A stretch of DNA of 64,000 nucleotides from Cepaea nemoralis (GCA_014155875.1 JACEFZ010004145.1:76001-140000); one strand, 5' to 3'. Positions 24,286 through 35,160 are shown, numbered from the stretch's first letter. Notes: generated by a model from the letters alone, not told the origin. A program made the numbers and translations.

Positions 24286-25500
24286 ATGGAAACGCCCACG
24301 AGTATGCGACTTCGTAGAATGGCTTCAGATTAAGCTAGGTTATTGTTCGAAACACTTTTAAACAATAGTAATTCCAATTTGAGTGAAGATTCAGAAAGAA
24401 GTTTTAGTTGTGAGTCTAAAGTTTTAGCTAGTGGTGATAAAGAAACCAGTGAAAGTTCGTCATCAGCTGAGGTGTCTGACAATGAATGTCCGCCTGACAA
24501 TGAATGTTAGGATGTCACAATTACTTCTCTGCGCAAGGGAAGCAAACAGTGCAAAATAAGAATAAAACTGGAGGAAAAAACTCGAATTTACAAGCTTCTG
24601 TAGAGCGTGATGCACCTCTCCCATCCATCATCATCGACATGGCAAGATGTGTCAGAAGGGGAAACAAAACCGAAGTTTGAGTTTCGTCCTCGAGGATCTC
24701 AATTTAACTCTAAACTTTATCAACTTCAAACACCTATGGAATTTATCAAAGTGTTTTTTGATGATGACATAGCGGATTGTTTAATTAAAAATGTAATCGA
24801 ATATGCAGAAAAGATGTTGATGCAGAACACTCCTAAAAGAAAACATTCTAGTCTGTTATCCTGGACCCCGCTGACGAAGCACGAATGGCTGAAGTTTACG
24901 TCTGTCATTAATGCTATGGGACTTGATCCAATACCATGTATCAAAGACTATTAGAGTACAAGTGCACATTTATATACTCCTTGGTATGCCACTATGTTTC
25001 CCAGAAATCGATTTGAATCTATTTATCAAACCATGTTTCATGTAATGGAACCAGAGGCAGCAGGTGCAAAAGAAATTTGATCCTCTTGTTAACATGATTC
25101 TGGATAAATTCCAGGAAGCATTTTACCCATTTGAAAATGTGTCCATTGATGAAATGATTATTGGGTGGAAGGAAAGATTTCAGCACAGACAATACAATGC
25201 AAAAGCCTCACACGTACCACATCAAAACATTTGGCCTTTGTGATTCTGCGACTGGCTATGTGGTGAATTTTAAAAAATTACTATGGAAGAAACACTAATA
25301 GAGTCCGGATTTAGATCCCACAACTGCTCATGCAGTGAAAGTGTTTGCCACACTACTGAATGTTCTCGGAGCTGGCCATCACATCTTTGCTGACAGATTC
25401 TACACTTCGAAAGCTCTGATTGATTATCTGCATTCCAACAATTTCAATTATACAGGGACACTGAATGTCAACCGAGTAGGCTTCCGAACAATAACCTAGC
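24286..25500 (+). pseudogene. piggyBac-type transposase (DDE_Tnp_1_7), degraded
   Basis: Begins METPTSMRLRRM, followed by an acidic, serine-rich N-terminal region (24370-24510). The catalytic-fold region includes TPMEFIKVFFDDDI, WTPLTKHEWLKFTSVINAMGL, RNRFESIYQTMFHVME, FYPFENVSIDEMIIGWKERFQ (containing a core D), SATGYVVNF and VLGAGHHIFADRFYTSKALIDYL (another core D). Stops occur at about 24331, 24508, 24601 and 24952, with frameshifts near 25070, 25240 and 25290. Piggybac-derived genes can be domesticated, but this copy is clearly dead. The C-terminal part and the cysteine-rich end are missing. Confidence 0.88.
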
Positions 25501-25560
25501 TTGATCTGAAGTCATTCTAAGAGGCCGCATACTTGTGGGCGTTTCCATTTCCATTCTATT

Positions 25561-26650
25561 TAGAAACGTGGTGTTTGTTCAGTAAATTCAACAGGATTAG
25601 CAGTGATTTAGCAGTGATCAGGATAACAACGCCCCTTGGTAAGTGCAATGTTTTCATCATTTTTACCTCTTTTTGTCAAATTATATTATTATTTTTTATT
25701 ATATTTACAACCTATAGCAATAATTTTAGTACCAACATATTTCTTGTGCAATCCCCTTTATTTTGATATATAATACAAAATTTCTGCTACAATTTTAACC
25801 ATTTTCATAACATTACTTCCAGTTTTCTGCCTTCATTTTATTTCTATTGTGTGTGAAAAAGGCATGGTTCAGAATATGCAGCAAAGCTTCCTTTTGGGTA
25901 ATTTTAATGATCAATACTGTTTATAGTGTTGAAGACAAGTGGTGGTTGTTTGATTATTCAGTAAATTAAACATGATTAGCAGTAGAGCAGTATAGAAAAC
26001 ACTTTATAAGTGCAATGTTTTCATCATTTTTACCTCTTTTTGTCAAATTATTTTACAAATTATATTCTTATTTTATTGTATTTACAACCTATAGCGATAA
26101 TTCCAATACCAACATATCCCAAGTGCAATTCCCTTTATTTTGATATATGATACAACATTTCTGCTACAATTTTTGCCATTTTCATAACATTATTGTGACA
26201 CACCCCTACTTCCATTTTTCTGCCATTATTTTATTTTTCAATTTGTATGAAAAAGACATGGTTCAGAATATGCAGTAAAACTTCCTTTTGGATAATCGTA
26301 ATGAGCAATACTGTTTATGTTGTTGAAGACAAGTGGTGTTTGTTTGATTATTCAGTAAATTAAACATGATTAGCAGTAGAGGAGTATAGAAAACACCTTA
26401 TAAGTGCAATTTTTAAAATAAATTTTACCTCTTTAATTTCAGTTGTTATTATTAAACCTCTCATTACTGTCATACTATTTGTAACCTATCAATTAATAAT
26501 TAACACATTCATGTTCCTTGTGTAAACTTCTTTGCTTTGATATGTAATACAACAGATCTGCTACCATTTTAACCATTTTAAAAGCATTATTGTGACACAC
26601 CCCTACTTCATATTTTCTGCCATGAATTTCTGTTTGGTGAGGACTCAATT
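25561..26650. repeat. ~380-bp tandem triplication inside the piggyBac element
   Basis: Three diverged direct copies share 'cagtaaattnaacatgattagcagt', 'taagtgcaatgttttcatcatttttacctc', 'ttgatatataatacaac' and 'tgtgacacacccctacttcc'. The 'tttgatat' landmark falls at about 25761, 26138 and 26535. A related scrap occurs at 43020-43075 ('ctgtgacataccccactttcc'). Confidence 0.8.
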
Positions 26651-26829
26651 TTTGTTTGGTAGTGAAAGAGTTAAAGCGCAATGTACCAAACTATCATCTG
26701 TCATGACGCAAAGGTGCCAATGATAATTATGAAACTATTTTAAAATTGTATCTGCTGAAAATGCTTCAAATGATTTCCAGAGATATGATTGTGTATTTAA
26801 ATTAAATGTTTTCTTTCTTGATTCTACAG

Positions 26830-26862
26830 ATTTCATTGTAAAATTGTTAGCGATGGAAGACG
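26830..26862 (+). CDS. Candidate micro-exon 1 (33 bp, phase 1-1)
   Basis: Preceded by a pyrimidine-rich acceptor ending TTCTTTCTTGATTCTACAG and followed by the donor GTATGT. Entered in phase 1 (one base from the previous exon, G in the reading given here), it encodes DFIVKLLAMED. The phase-0 reading hits a stop and phase 2 is also open. No known domain is recognised. The function is unknown; the exon call rests on splice signals, phase agreement with the candidates at 28028 and 41143, and duplication of the exon with its flanks. Confidence 0.4.
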
Positions 26863-26984
26863 GTATGTATTTCAATCACATCACTTAGACCTCTTGTAGT
26901 GTTTAATTGGTAGTTTGATTGTACAGTTATAATTTCGTTATATATATATATTATATGTTCTAGTCCATTACTATATTTCGTCCC

Positions 26985-27240
26985 AATGGTAGAGATCAGT
27001 ATAGCCGAAAAGATAAAAACGCTCACTCTTCCGGTGCGCTGTCTGTGGGTTAGCGGGTTCAACCCCAACACATTTCACTTGGACAAACATGTTAAATTCT
27101 CATCCTTGACTTGGGGACGTAAATGTTAAGTACACCAGAAGTAAGAGTGAATTCGCGTGGTGACGGATGTGACTGGTTATAGAAGATACTATCTGCATGC
27201 AAACATCGGTTTAGTGCACCCACTAAGTGTAGTTTTCTTC
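26985..27240 (+). mobile_element. tRNA-derived SINE, copy 1
   Basis: Contains a B-box-like GGGTTCAACCCC after 'tggtagagatcagtatagcc', and then a family-specific body ('ttggacaaacatgttaaattctcatc'). A diverged copy lies at 28180-28425 in the same position relative to the micro-exon. Confidence 0.6.
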
Positions 27241-27765
27241 GTATTCTTCATCTTATTCTTTAGCATCTTCTCCTTTATCATCTTCAATTTCATTATATTG
27301 TTCTTCATCATGTTCTTATCCTTCATCTTCTTCCTCTTTGTCATCTTCTTTTTCATCATCGTCCTATTCTTGTTCATCATCCACTTCTTCATGCTAATAC
27401 TAATATTCTTCTTAATCACCTTCTTTTACGCCATCTTTTTCTTTATATTCTTCTTGTTTATCATCTTTCTCTTCTTCATTATCTTTCTCATCTTCTTCAT
27501 CTTCTTTTTATCATCTTCTTCTACATAAACGTCTTCTTCTTCTTCTTCTTCTTCTTCTTCTTCTTCTTCTTCTTCTTCTTCTTCTTCTTCTTCTTCTTCT
27601 TCTTCTTCTTCTTCTTCTTCTTCATCTTCTTCTTCATCTTCTTCTTCTTCTTCTTCTCGTCCTCGTCCTCGTCCTCATCCTCCTCTTTCTTCTTCTTCTT
27701 CTTCTTCTTCTTCTTCTTCTTCTTCTTCTTCTTCTTCTTCTTCTTCTTCTTCTTCTTCTTCTTCT
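27241..27765. repeat. (TTC)n microsatellite and degenerate TTCATCTTC flank
   Basis: Degenerate TTC/ATC sequence (27241-27534) followed by pure (TTC)n. A TCGTCCTCGTCCTCGTCC interruption lies at about 27657. The hydrophobic Phe/Ile-rich frame across 27157-27528 is a repeat artefact. Confidence 0.92.
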
Positions 27766-28027
27766 TGTGTTGTTACTAGTTCCACTCATTTTTCTTCAGT
27801 ATCAGGCATGGTTGGATAAAACAACACAAACTGGGCTAAAGAAACAATTATAATTATAAATAAAACCGCACATATATATAACCTCATCAAGATATTTAAA
27901 AAAAAAAACAAAAAAACTATAAATTATGTGTTCCGAAATTCCATCAAAAGTTTTGCAGAGATATGTTTATGCTTCTGAATAAACAATTTCTTCTTCTTCT
28001 TTTTTTTTTAAAATCTTGATTCTACAG

Positions 28028-28054
28028 AGAAAAGTCGTCTTAAGAAACTTGAAG
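28028..28054 (+). CDS. Candidate micro-exon 2 (27 bp, phase 1-1)
   Basis: Acceptor ATCTTGATTCTACAG, preceded by TTCTTCTTC and poly-T, and donor GTATGG. In phase 1 it encodes EKSRLKKLE and ends with the G that begins the next codon. Its flanking introns are homologous to those of the candidate at 26830, so the exon and its surroundings were duplicated and then diverged. Length is a multiple of three, so inclusion or skipping would preserve frame. Confidence 0.4.
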
Positions 28055-28179
28055 GTATGGTTTCTTATCAATGTTTTAGACTCATCGTAATGTTTAATTG
28101 GTAGTTTGACAAAAGGGATACATTTTGGAACCAGATTACGTAATACATACTTTTACAGTTTATTGTCGTAGTTCATGGC

Positions 28180-28425
28180 ACTCTTAGAGGTCAGCGTAAT
28201 GGAAATATTAACAGCGGCAGCTCTTAAACCATCGGTGCGCAGATGTCGGGGTAGCGAGTTCAACCCTTACACCGTTTATTTGGACTAACCTATTAAATTA
28301 GCATCATTGTCATGAGGTTGAAAATTACAAATACTTAAGAGGTAGGAGGGGGTTAGCCTGATGGCGACCTCACTGGTAAAAGTTAAAGCTAATCCTCACG
28401 CAAATATCAGTTCGGACCACTCATT
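28180..28425 (+). mobile_element. tRNA-derived SINE, copy 2
   Basis: Diverged copy of 26985-27240 ('agaggtcagcgtaatgg', B-box-like GAGTTCAACCCTTAC, 'ttggactaacctattaaattagcatc'). A pogo-like element starts immediately downstream. Confidence 0.6.
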
Positions 28426-28426
28426 A

Positions 28427-30267
28427 CCGTATTTCTCCGGAAAAAAAAACAACCGGTCTTATATTAATGTTATCTTGTAAAGAAATGCTGTATGGCTTAT
28501 TTCAGGGGGATTTGTTTGTTTGTTTTTTGTTTGTTTGTTTTATTTGTGTTGTTTTGTTTTTGTTTTGTTCAAATACAAAAGTCTGCATTTATTTGTGTAC
28601 ACATTTCAACATTTATTCAAATACAGTCATGTCATCTGCTTCTGGGACATCGTTATAAATCTCAAAATCCAGAATTCTGACCTGAATTTCTTGCGTCTCC
28701 ACATACTGTACAACCATTGGCCCCTGTCTCTCTTGTCCAGCAATAAAGCTTTCCTTAAATGAGCATTTCTTGACCATGTAGTCTGCTCGTAGTGCATTAG
28801 TAACACAGCTGACAGTGATTGTGTCCCATAAATTCTTCACCCAACTCACTTCCTGCTAACTAGGCTTCTGAAAGTTCCCACGCTGATTTCTCTTCATTCT
28901 ATTTTCAATGTAGTCGTTGACTCTACTGGCGAATGGTCTTTGAATGGCTTGTTTATTGCAGTATCAAGAATCTGAAGATAAAAAGCCATTCCTATGGAAA
29001 TCATTATTTGAAATCATCTTCTCTCTGCAAGGAAGTTCTTCATAGATGTAGCCCGATGAGTCCTGGCTGAATCCCAGACTAGCAGATCTCGTCGACCACC
29101 TCGCAGAACAAGAGGCAGCGTTAAAACTACCCACTTCCTTACAACAGCTTGTGTGCACCATGCTTTTTCGGTTTCAAGAACATAAATGCCTGAAACACAC
29201 TAAAGCGTATATTTCTTGAACTTAGTGATGATTAGAGTTGGGGCCTTCCTCCTATCCTGATAAACTGCCAAAATGCAGGTAACGCATGCACTTTCGTAAT
29301 CAGTGGACGAAATGTAGATTGACGAAGCACCCGTCTGACCAATTGTCGTTTGAGATCATAGACCCATAAACACTGCAATTGCATCCATGACAATCATGTT
29401 CAAAAGTTGGAAATTAGAAAAGTCTACGCCATCAAGAAAGTACTTGAAAGCAAGTGCATGTTGAACGACTTCAGTATCTTCCAACTTGAATAGTTTTGTC
29501 GATCTACTTAGAGACAGTTTATAGCACTGAAGGAAATTAACTAGCCAGTGTTGTGATGTTTTGAAGTCTTCTTGGGATATTTCTAAATGTGTTGCCATTG
29601 CAAGGGCAAATGTTTGAATATCAGCCCTGCACACAACCGCAGTCTTTGCTCTCCTGTCAGAAATCCATTCACATATGTCTTCCAGTTCAGAAAATAATGG
29701 TTGCCGACCTGATCTACACTTCCTCTTTTTAACATTTCCTTCAAACACCTGTGGATTGAGATTATCTCACTCTGCTCACCATGTTTGGACCATTCGGAAA
29801 TCAAGCTTCTTCTCTTTGCAAAAAGTCGTAAGATGTTTGCCACGAAGTCTTCAGCGATTCTGTTTGTGCAATCTGCGTAATAGCTCTTTCTGTTTGCATT
29901 CATCTTGTCTGGGTGTCAAAATAGAATTTCCTTAAGTCTGCCATTAAATGAAGTTTTAATTGAAGGCTTACGAGACAGGTGTGGCAACACAATTTATGCG
30001 ACTTAAGAACGCCGGAACACAAAAACTCGACGAGAAATTGTGGCGTTTAAATTCTGCTTATTTATTTTACACGAATGATGTATTGAATTATGAACCACCT
30101 CCGTTCAGTATCAAGGACTCCGAGCAGCAATTCGGCAAAAAGCTTTCATTCTAGCTGACAATCTTAACTAGGGCTTATGTTTAGTGTAGGGCTTATTTAA
30201 AAAGCACCCTGAATAATTGTGCTACGGCTTGTTTTTGCGGTAGGTCTTAATATTTCGGGGAAACACA
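28427..30267 (-). mobile_element. pogo/Tigger-like DNA transposon
   Basis: Left end CCGTATTTCTCCGGAAAA...GGTCTTA and right end (reverse complement) TGTGTTTCCCCGAAATATTAAGACC form imperfect inverted repeats. These resemble the 'CCGTATTTTCCCGAAAATAAGAC' ends typical of pogo-group elements. The transposase pseudogene inside is on the minus strand. Confidence 0.7.
28620..29960 (-). pseudogene. pogo/Tigger transposase (CENP-B HTH plus DDE), degraded
   Basis: From 5' to 3' on the minus strand: an N-terminal HTH region (RKSYYADCTNRIAEDF, AKRRSLISEWSKH), then FPELEDICEWI-like sequence (FSELEDICEWISDRRAK) with FKTSQHWLVNFLQCYKLSLSR, the CENP-B/Tc5-type second HTH. The DDE region follows: IVMDAIAVFMGL (degraded), IYISSTDYESACVTCILAVY, RRDLLVWDSARTHR (second catalytic D) and ILDTAINKPFKDHS. 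Several frameshifts and stops (about 29350, 29200, 28960, 28855) make it inactive. Confidence 0.75.
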
Positions 30268-30533
30268 TTTGTTGTAGCAGCTATTAGTTGTAGTATTAGC
30301 TGAATGGAGATCGCTGAAGTTAAAAGTCAGCGATATACAAATAAAATGTGGAGCCATCATTTCTCTTACAATGGCAGGGTCACTCAGGTCTCTCCAGAGA
30401 TTGTTGATTCTGTTCTTGTTGATATTCCTTTATCACATTAAGCATAAATTATCTTCCTTTTTCCCCTCCCACTTCTACTTCTGATCTTTGCAGTAGTCAC
30501 GATATTCTCCAAAGCCTCTCTTCGCATTATATA

Positions 30534-32013
30534 CTGTTAACAAAAAATTAAAACAAAAAACAGCAACATTTTTGGTGTTGCTTTTATATAAGATATTCGC
30601 TGATTGGACATCAGTCAACCTATCGACAGTGTCCGCCTGGTCATTAACTTCTCATGGTTACCGGAATTGTACTCATCTCATGATTCGTGAGGTCATGAAA
30701 GAGGTCACGGTCGAAACGACTTATGTAGGACAATAAATCGTCACAGTTTCATGATAATCTCGCGAAACATACTGAACACAATACAATCTGACCATATTAG
30801 TGAATGCCTATAACAGATTGACGCTCATCGAATAAATTCAGTTAAAAATTCAATGCGCATGTATGGCTCATCTCACTACATAGCATCGACTCATCATCAT
30901 TGGACGTTTACAGGTTGGACAATCACAAAGTGTAGTAGAAAGAGACTTTAATGCGGTTAAAAGCACCATTAGTCGCCTTGGAGGCGATTTCAAGAAACTG
31001 GCTCAGTGGCAGACCGACCGCGCAGTGGCAGACCCAGAACCCCAACTGCTGCCGAAGAACGCTTCACAAGGCTGCGTCACCTTAGGAATCGATTTGCATC
31101 TGCGTCCTCCACAATCAAGTCAATGCCGGGAGCTCGTCGAATTTAATATAAAACGGTCAGGAACCGACTGCACGACGCTGGTCTATGGGCTAGAAGACCC
31201 TAAAGAGGTCATCTTCCTATGGACCGGCATCGCCAGAACCGGCTGCAGTGGTAATCATTATTTTGCTCCAGGGACCGCGGTAGACGGAGAAGGGTTTACC
31301 GCAGAGTTCGTGAGCGCTACATCCAGAACAACGTTGATGAGGCTCCTCCATATGGTGGTGGATGCGTACTGATGTGGGGTGGGGGGGGGGGGGGGGGGGA
31401 AAGGGGCGAAAAACTTCATGGGAAGAAATGACCTGGTGCAAACTGAAGTGCTCCTGAATGTCCAACGTCGCTGAAATTCTTCATCATCACATCCTTCCAT
31501 TGCTGTTTGCACGATGTTCGATTTTTCAGCAGGATAACGCTCGGCCTCATGTGGCAGAACTCACCATCCAGTTCCGCGCTGACAACGACGTCCAGGCCAT
31601 TCCGTGACCATCAAACATGAACCCCATAGAACACTTATGGGATGAACTCGGCAGACGACTCCGCCAGCGAGACGTGGCTCCAGCCAATCTCCGACAGTTG
31701 TCTCTTGCATTGCGGGAATAGCGGGAAGCCATCCCACAACAATAGTTCCAACGGCTAATCGGATCCATGTCAAGGAGATGCCACTGTTTGATGGGGGTCA
31801 TATGAGGCCGTACACCTTACTGACACGGAGACCTCAGTCGCAAAGATTAATAGCCCGAACCAAATTTAATGAATATCATTTCATTGTCAATGTCGAGAAG
31901 TTTCTTCATGCCGGGATTGAAACATTAATTCCGCAAATTAAAATGTTGGTACAAGATTGCAATTGAAATTGCAATAGTGTTGCATTGCTTTTTTTTTTTT
32001 TTTTTATTAACAG
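30534..32013 (+). mobile_element. Tc1-like DNA transposon with TIRs and TA duplication
   Basis: Left end CTGTTAACAAAAAATTAAAAC and right end (reverse complement) CTGTTAATAAAAAAAAAAA, each bordered by TA. The length of 1480 bp is normal for the family. A G-run of about 20 bases at 31378-31400 interrupts the transposase. Confidence 0.8.
30920..31850 (+). pseudogene. Tc1/mariner transposase, degraded
   Basis: Read across frames it gives a Tc1-type order: TAAEERFTRLRHLRNRFAS, a second HTH with KTVRNRLHDAGLWARRPLK, YRRRRERYIQNNVDE, GGGCVLMWG, QQDNARPHVAE (catalytic D in a near-standard DNARPH motif) and MNPIEHLWDELGRRLRQR (the final acidic motif). Frameshifts occur near 31100, 31250, 31375 and 31600, with stops near 31604. 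The element cannot mobilise itself. Confidence 0.8.
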
Positions 32014-32109
32014 TATTTATATAAGCCTATTCCGAGAGATTAGTGTCTCCAACCGCTCAAGTTATTCACAACATTCTTCTCACTAACAACATAATTGTCG
32101 TCTCAAGGT

Positions 32110-33000
32110 TGTCTTCTACTTAATGCATTGAGGTCTATGGCAGCAACCAGTGTAGAGCAGAGGATGCTTTGCAGGCTCTTTCAGCAATTCATAATTTATG
32201 TTATGTGCAGTCATACCATTTAGTATTGCTTGGAGCTGCTGACAGTATCAAAGAACCAGCTTGAAAGGTTGGAGAGCATATAGAATGTGGCCATGTGGGT
32301 CATCCTGGTGTGCACATAGGTCACATCAATTATATGCATGGGGCATATTCTGACGCTACCGACAATGGCGGATAGGCGTAGGGTCCTTCGGGCCAAATGG
32401 TACCTGAGAGTTGCTGTAGATAGGGATCACCACCTGCATGAAGCCATGGATATGGTCAAGGATCATATACTACGACGAGGCTGGTCTGGAGGCACAGGCA
32501 TAAATATATGTATTCGTTAGGTGTGTGATTTATTGACCATCTATCATGAAAAAGACTGGGTTGAAGTACTGGAAGACATGACGGGCTGGCAAAATGTAAT
32601 TGACACATTGGGTCGTGAGTGCAGAAAATGGAAAAGGGGGCCGCAAACAACTGATCCAGGACAAAATATATCATGTGACATAGTAATCTATACTGATGGG
32701 TCAGTGGTGAGAAGAAGACAGGGAGGTTGGGGTTTCTTTGCGAAGGCTAATGAACGATGTTTTAAAAAGGAGAGTCTAGCATATGATGCTACGACCTCCA
32801 GCGTGAAAATGAAGATGGAAACAGCCACAGCGGCATTCCGTTGATTTGGTGAGATCACTGCAACACACACTGTTTTAATTACGGACTCAAGGAGTATGCT
32901 TAGTAAGGTGGAGAAAGGAATGTTTCGAGAGGAATGGCTCAACTCGCTTCAGAGGTCACAGATTATGAGAATTGTATGGATTATTTACCCTGGTAAACGC
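32110..33000 (+). pseudogene. RNase H LINE fragment, third type
   Basis: RNase H-bearing LINE remnant, more diverged than the two copies at 7306 and 20350. Readable parts are MADRRRVLRAKWYLRVAVDRDHH (post-RT region), DIVIYTDGSVVRRRQGGWGF (catalytic D), TTSSVKMKMETATAAF (E position) and LITDSRSMLSKVEKGMF (D position), ending MRIVWIIYPG before the expected H motif. Stops lie at 32518 and 32842. Confidence 0.75.
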
Positions 33001-33398
33001 TCAGTAAATATCCACTTCTGTAAATATCATTCAACATGTTGGTTATTATATCTACTACAAATGGCCCACCACTTCTGATTTCAATCAGGATTTCGACCAA
33101 AATATTCCTGCCATACGGCCCTAACAAACATGATAAAAAATTGGCACCAGAATATACATAACAACAGTCTATGTGGAACTGTGTTTATTGATTCAGTAAA
33201 GCATTTGATATAATAGACCATGTTATTTTAATTAAAAACCTTGAGACAATAAAAATTGGCCCTAATGTAGTCAGTCAAATAACATCTTTTCTATCAAACA
33301 GAAAGCAAGTAGTATCACATAATAAATCTCTGTCTCAAACCATTGCCTTCAATATTGGAGTTCCGCAAGGCACTATTCTTGGCCCTTTATTATTTGCC

Positions 33399-34400
33399 AT
33401 GTATATTAACGATCTACCTTTGCATCTTTCGTCGTCCTGCGATCAATTTGCAGACGACTGTACAGTATATTCAAACGCTGAAAACTGTATTTTGCTGGAG
33501 TCGTCTTTGCAACAAGAATTAAATAATGTAGTTAGGTGGAGCTATGCAAATTGTATGCAAATTAACATCACTAAAACAAAATCAATGTTATTAACAACCA
33601 GACAACGACTTCAAACTCTAAACTCACACACATCGCTTCAACTTCACATCTATAACATGCCAGTAGAAAGTGTAATTGAGCACAAAACATTAGGCCTAAT
33701 CATTGATAGAAACCTAACCTTTAATTCCCACGTTCAAGCGCTCACTAAACAAACAGCGAAAAATGTCTACCAAATCGCCAAAACCAAATATTTCCTTGAT
33801 GACGACACAAGGAAAATATTCTATACTTCTCATATACAGACACATTTTGACTGGGATGGTTGTTCTAATTCAAGCACCAAGCGACTTTACTCACTCCAGA
33901 AACGGACCATGAGTCTAATTTATAGCAAACATTTATCTGACAATCCTAGCCTGCATAAACGCCTGCTTTTCAATAAGGCTAAACTAATTCACAAACTCCT
34001 ACACCGAAATGCCCCAAATTACCTTTGGCCATTGTTTAAATATAATACTAGACACAGTAAACGATTAAATATATTACACATTCCAAAGCCTAGGATTTAC
34101 TTATACAAAACAAGCTTAACGTATTCTGCAGCTCAGCTGTGGAACAATCTTCCACTAGAAATCAAAGACATCACCAATCCCTATACATATAATCGCAAAT
34201 TATTCGAACACTATCTCAGTACGAATTATCTTCCCCTTAATAATACAGCAGAAAGCAGAAAGCAATGGCAAACTACTGAACGTAACACTTGCCTAGTACA
34301 TCAACAGCAGCTGAAAATGCTGGTGTTGACTGCAACGTCCCGTAAGGGATACGCAAAAAAAAAAAAAAAAATACAAATAATAATAATAACAAAACCCTAG
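33399..34400 (+). CDS. CR1-like LINE reverse transcriptase, C-terminal two thirds
   Basis: The RT frame before this point is shifted: SGFRPKYSCHTALTNM, then SKAFDIIDHV and GVPQGTILGPLLFAMYINDL lie upstream in another phase. From 33399 the frame has INDLPLHLSSSCDQFADDC (the FADD catalytic box at about residue 17), WRSYANCMQINITKTK-like sequence, KTLGLIIDRNLTFNSHV, then the CR1/L2-type C-terminal domain (LQKRTMSLIYSKHLSD, LLFNKAKLIHKLLHRNAP, LTYSAAQLWNNLPLEIKD). Residues after about 285 (QQWQTTER-like) come from an inserted SINE. It is enzymatically dead because its N-terminal RT motifs are out of frame. Confidence 0.8.
   Translation: MYINDLPLHLSSSCDQFADDCTVYSNAENCILLESSLQQELNNVVRWSYANCMQINITKTKSMLLTTRQRLQTLNSHTSLQLHIYNMPVESVIEHKTLGLIIDRNLTFNSHVQALTKQTAKNVYQIAKTKYFLDDDTRKIFYTSHIQTHFDWDGCSNSSTKRLYSLQKRTMSLIYSKHLSDNPSLHKRLLFNKAKLIHKLLHRNAPNYLWPLFKYNTRHSKRLNILHIPKPRIYLYKTSLTYSAAQLWNNLPLEIKDITNPYTYNRKLFEHYLSTNYLPLNNTAESRKQWQTTERNTCLVHQQQLKMLVLTATSRKGYAKKKKKIQIIIITKP
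34255..34385 (+). mobile_element. SINE tail inserted in CR1-like LINE
   Basis: Carries 'agcaatggcaaactactgaacg', 'gctgaaaatgctggtgttgactgcaacgt' and 'ccgtaagggat', then A-rich tail and (AAT)n. The same tail domain recurs at 39440-39650, 41390-41600, 42440-42630, 46160-46400, 61526-61617 and 61656-61751. Confidence 0.65.
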
Positions 34401-34684
34401 TATAACAGCCAGTCCCATTTTGGTAGGTAAGTATATTCCACATGGCTAATAACAAGTGTCACACCATTAGCTAATATTACTAAGTAGTATATTACTGATG
34501 TTGGAATTTTTCCATGCCTTTATAATGCATATCTTTTATATTGTTGCTGTTCTCTGATAGCCTTGAATGATGTGTGAATGAATTAATGTATGAAAGAGAG
34601 TGACAGAAGGGCAGAATGTTAGACGGGCCTGCGTGTAACAATTCTTAAACTTTTGAAAATAAAGTTTGTTCGTTTGTTCGTTCG

Positions 34685-35160
34685 TTCATAAAGGATGTCA
34701 AACACTACAACAGTGTGTACTACAAATATCAAAGCGTACGTCAGACACTTCAACAAAGTGTACTACACACGTCTTAAAGTATGTCAGACACTTCAACAGA
34801 GTGTACTACACACGTCTTAAAGTATGTCAGACACTTCAACAGAGTGTACTACACACGTCTTAAAGTATGTCAGACACTTCAACAGAGTGTACTACACACG
34901 TCTTAAAGTATGTCAGACACTTCAACAGAGTGTACTACACACGTCATAAAGTATGTCAGACACTTCAACAGAGTGTACTACACACGTCTTAAAGTATGTC
35001 AGACACTTCAACAGAGTGTACTACACACGTCTTAAAGTATGTCAGACACTTCAACAGAGTGTGCTACACATGACATAAAATATGACAGACATTCAACAGT
35101 GTGTACTACACACGTCATAAAATATGTTTAACACTTCAACGATGTATACTTCAAAATTTA
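34685..35160. repeat. 43-bp minisatellite (segment 1)
   Basis: About eleven copies of a unit of the form CTTCAACAGAGTGTACTACA + CACGTCTTAAAGTATGTCAG + ACA. The central copies are almost identical, implying recent homogenisation. It stops at 35160, where a LINE fragment begins. Confidence 0.95.

Larger units (their letters stand above)
24025..26670 (+). mobile_element. Complete but inactive piggyBac-like DNA transposon
   Basis: The element is flanked by TTAA at 24021-24024 and 26671-26674, the diagnostic piggyBac target duplication. Terminal inverted repeats are TTCTTTCGCTACCA on the left and TGGTAGTGAAAGAG on the right, whose reverse complement is CTCTTTCACTACCA. The transposase pseudogene occupies the left half and an internal tandem triplication the right half. 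It landed at the 3' end of the old LINE. Confidence 0.85.
26740..27240. repeat. Duplicated block, copy 1 (intron, micro-exon, intron, SINE)
   Basis: Shares with 27930-28425 a 'cagagatatg' upstream motif, 'cttgattctacag' acceptor sequence, a GTATG donor, 'tgtttaattggtagtttga' and a tRNA-like SINE. Exon-to-exon spacing is 1198 bp, enlarged in between by a (TTC)n tract. Confidence 0.7.
33065..34680 (+). mobile_element. CR1-like LINE, 5'-truncated
   Basis: RT begins in a broken frame at about 33078 and the element ends with AGACGGGCCTGCGTG...AATAAAGTTTGTTCG followed by (TTCG)n/(TTTG)n. A SINE tail (about 34255-34385) interrupts the 3' part. The 3' end matches the isolated ends at 16590 and 17638. 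Confidence 0.8.

Noticed and set aside
27157..27528. Highly hydrophobic frame resembling a membrane protein
   Set aside because: Made of degenerate TTC/ATC simple sequence next to (TTC)n; Phe/Ile richness comes from the repeat.
34685..35160. CRISPR-like array
   Set aside because: Although regular, the whole 43-bp unit repeats with no unique spacers, and the context is a eukaryotic minisatellite.
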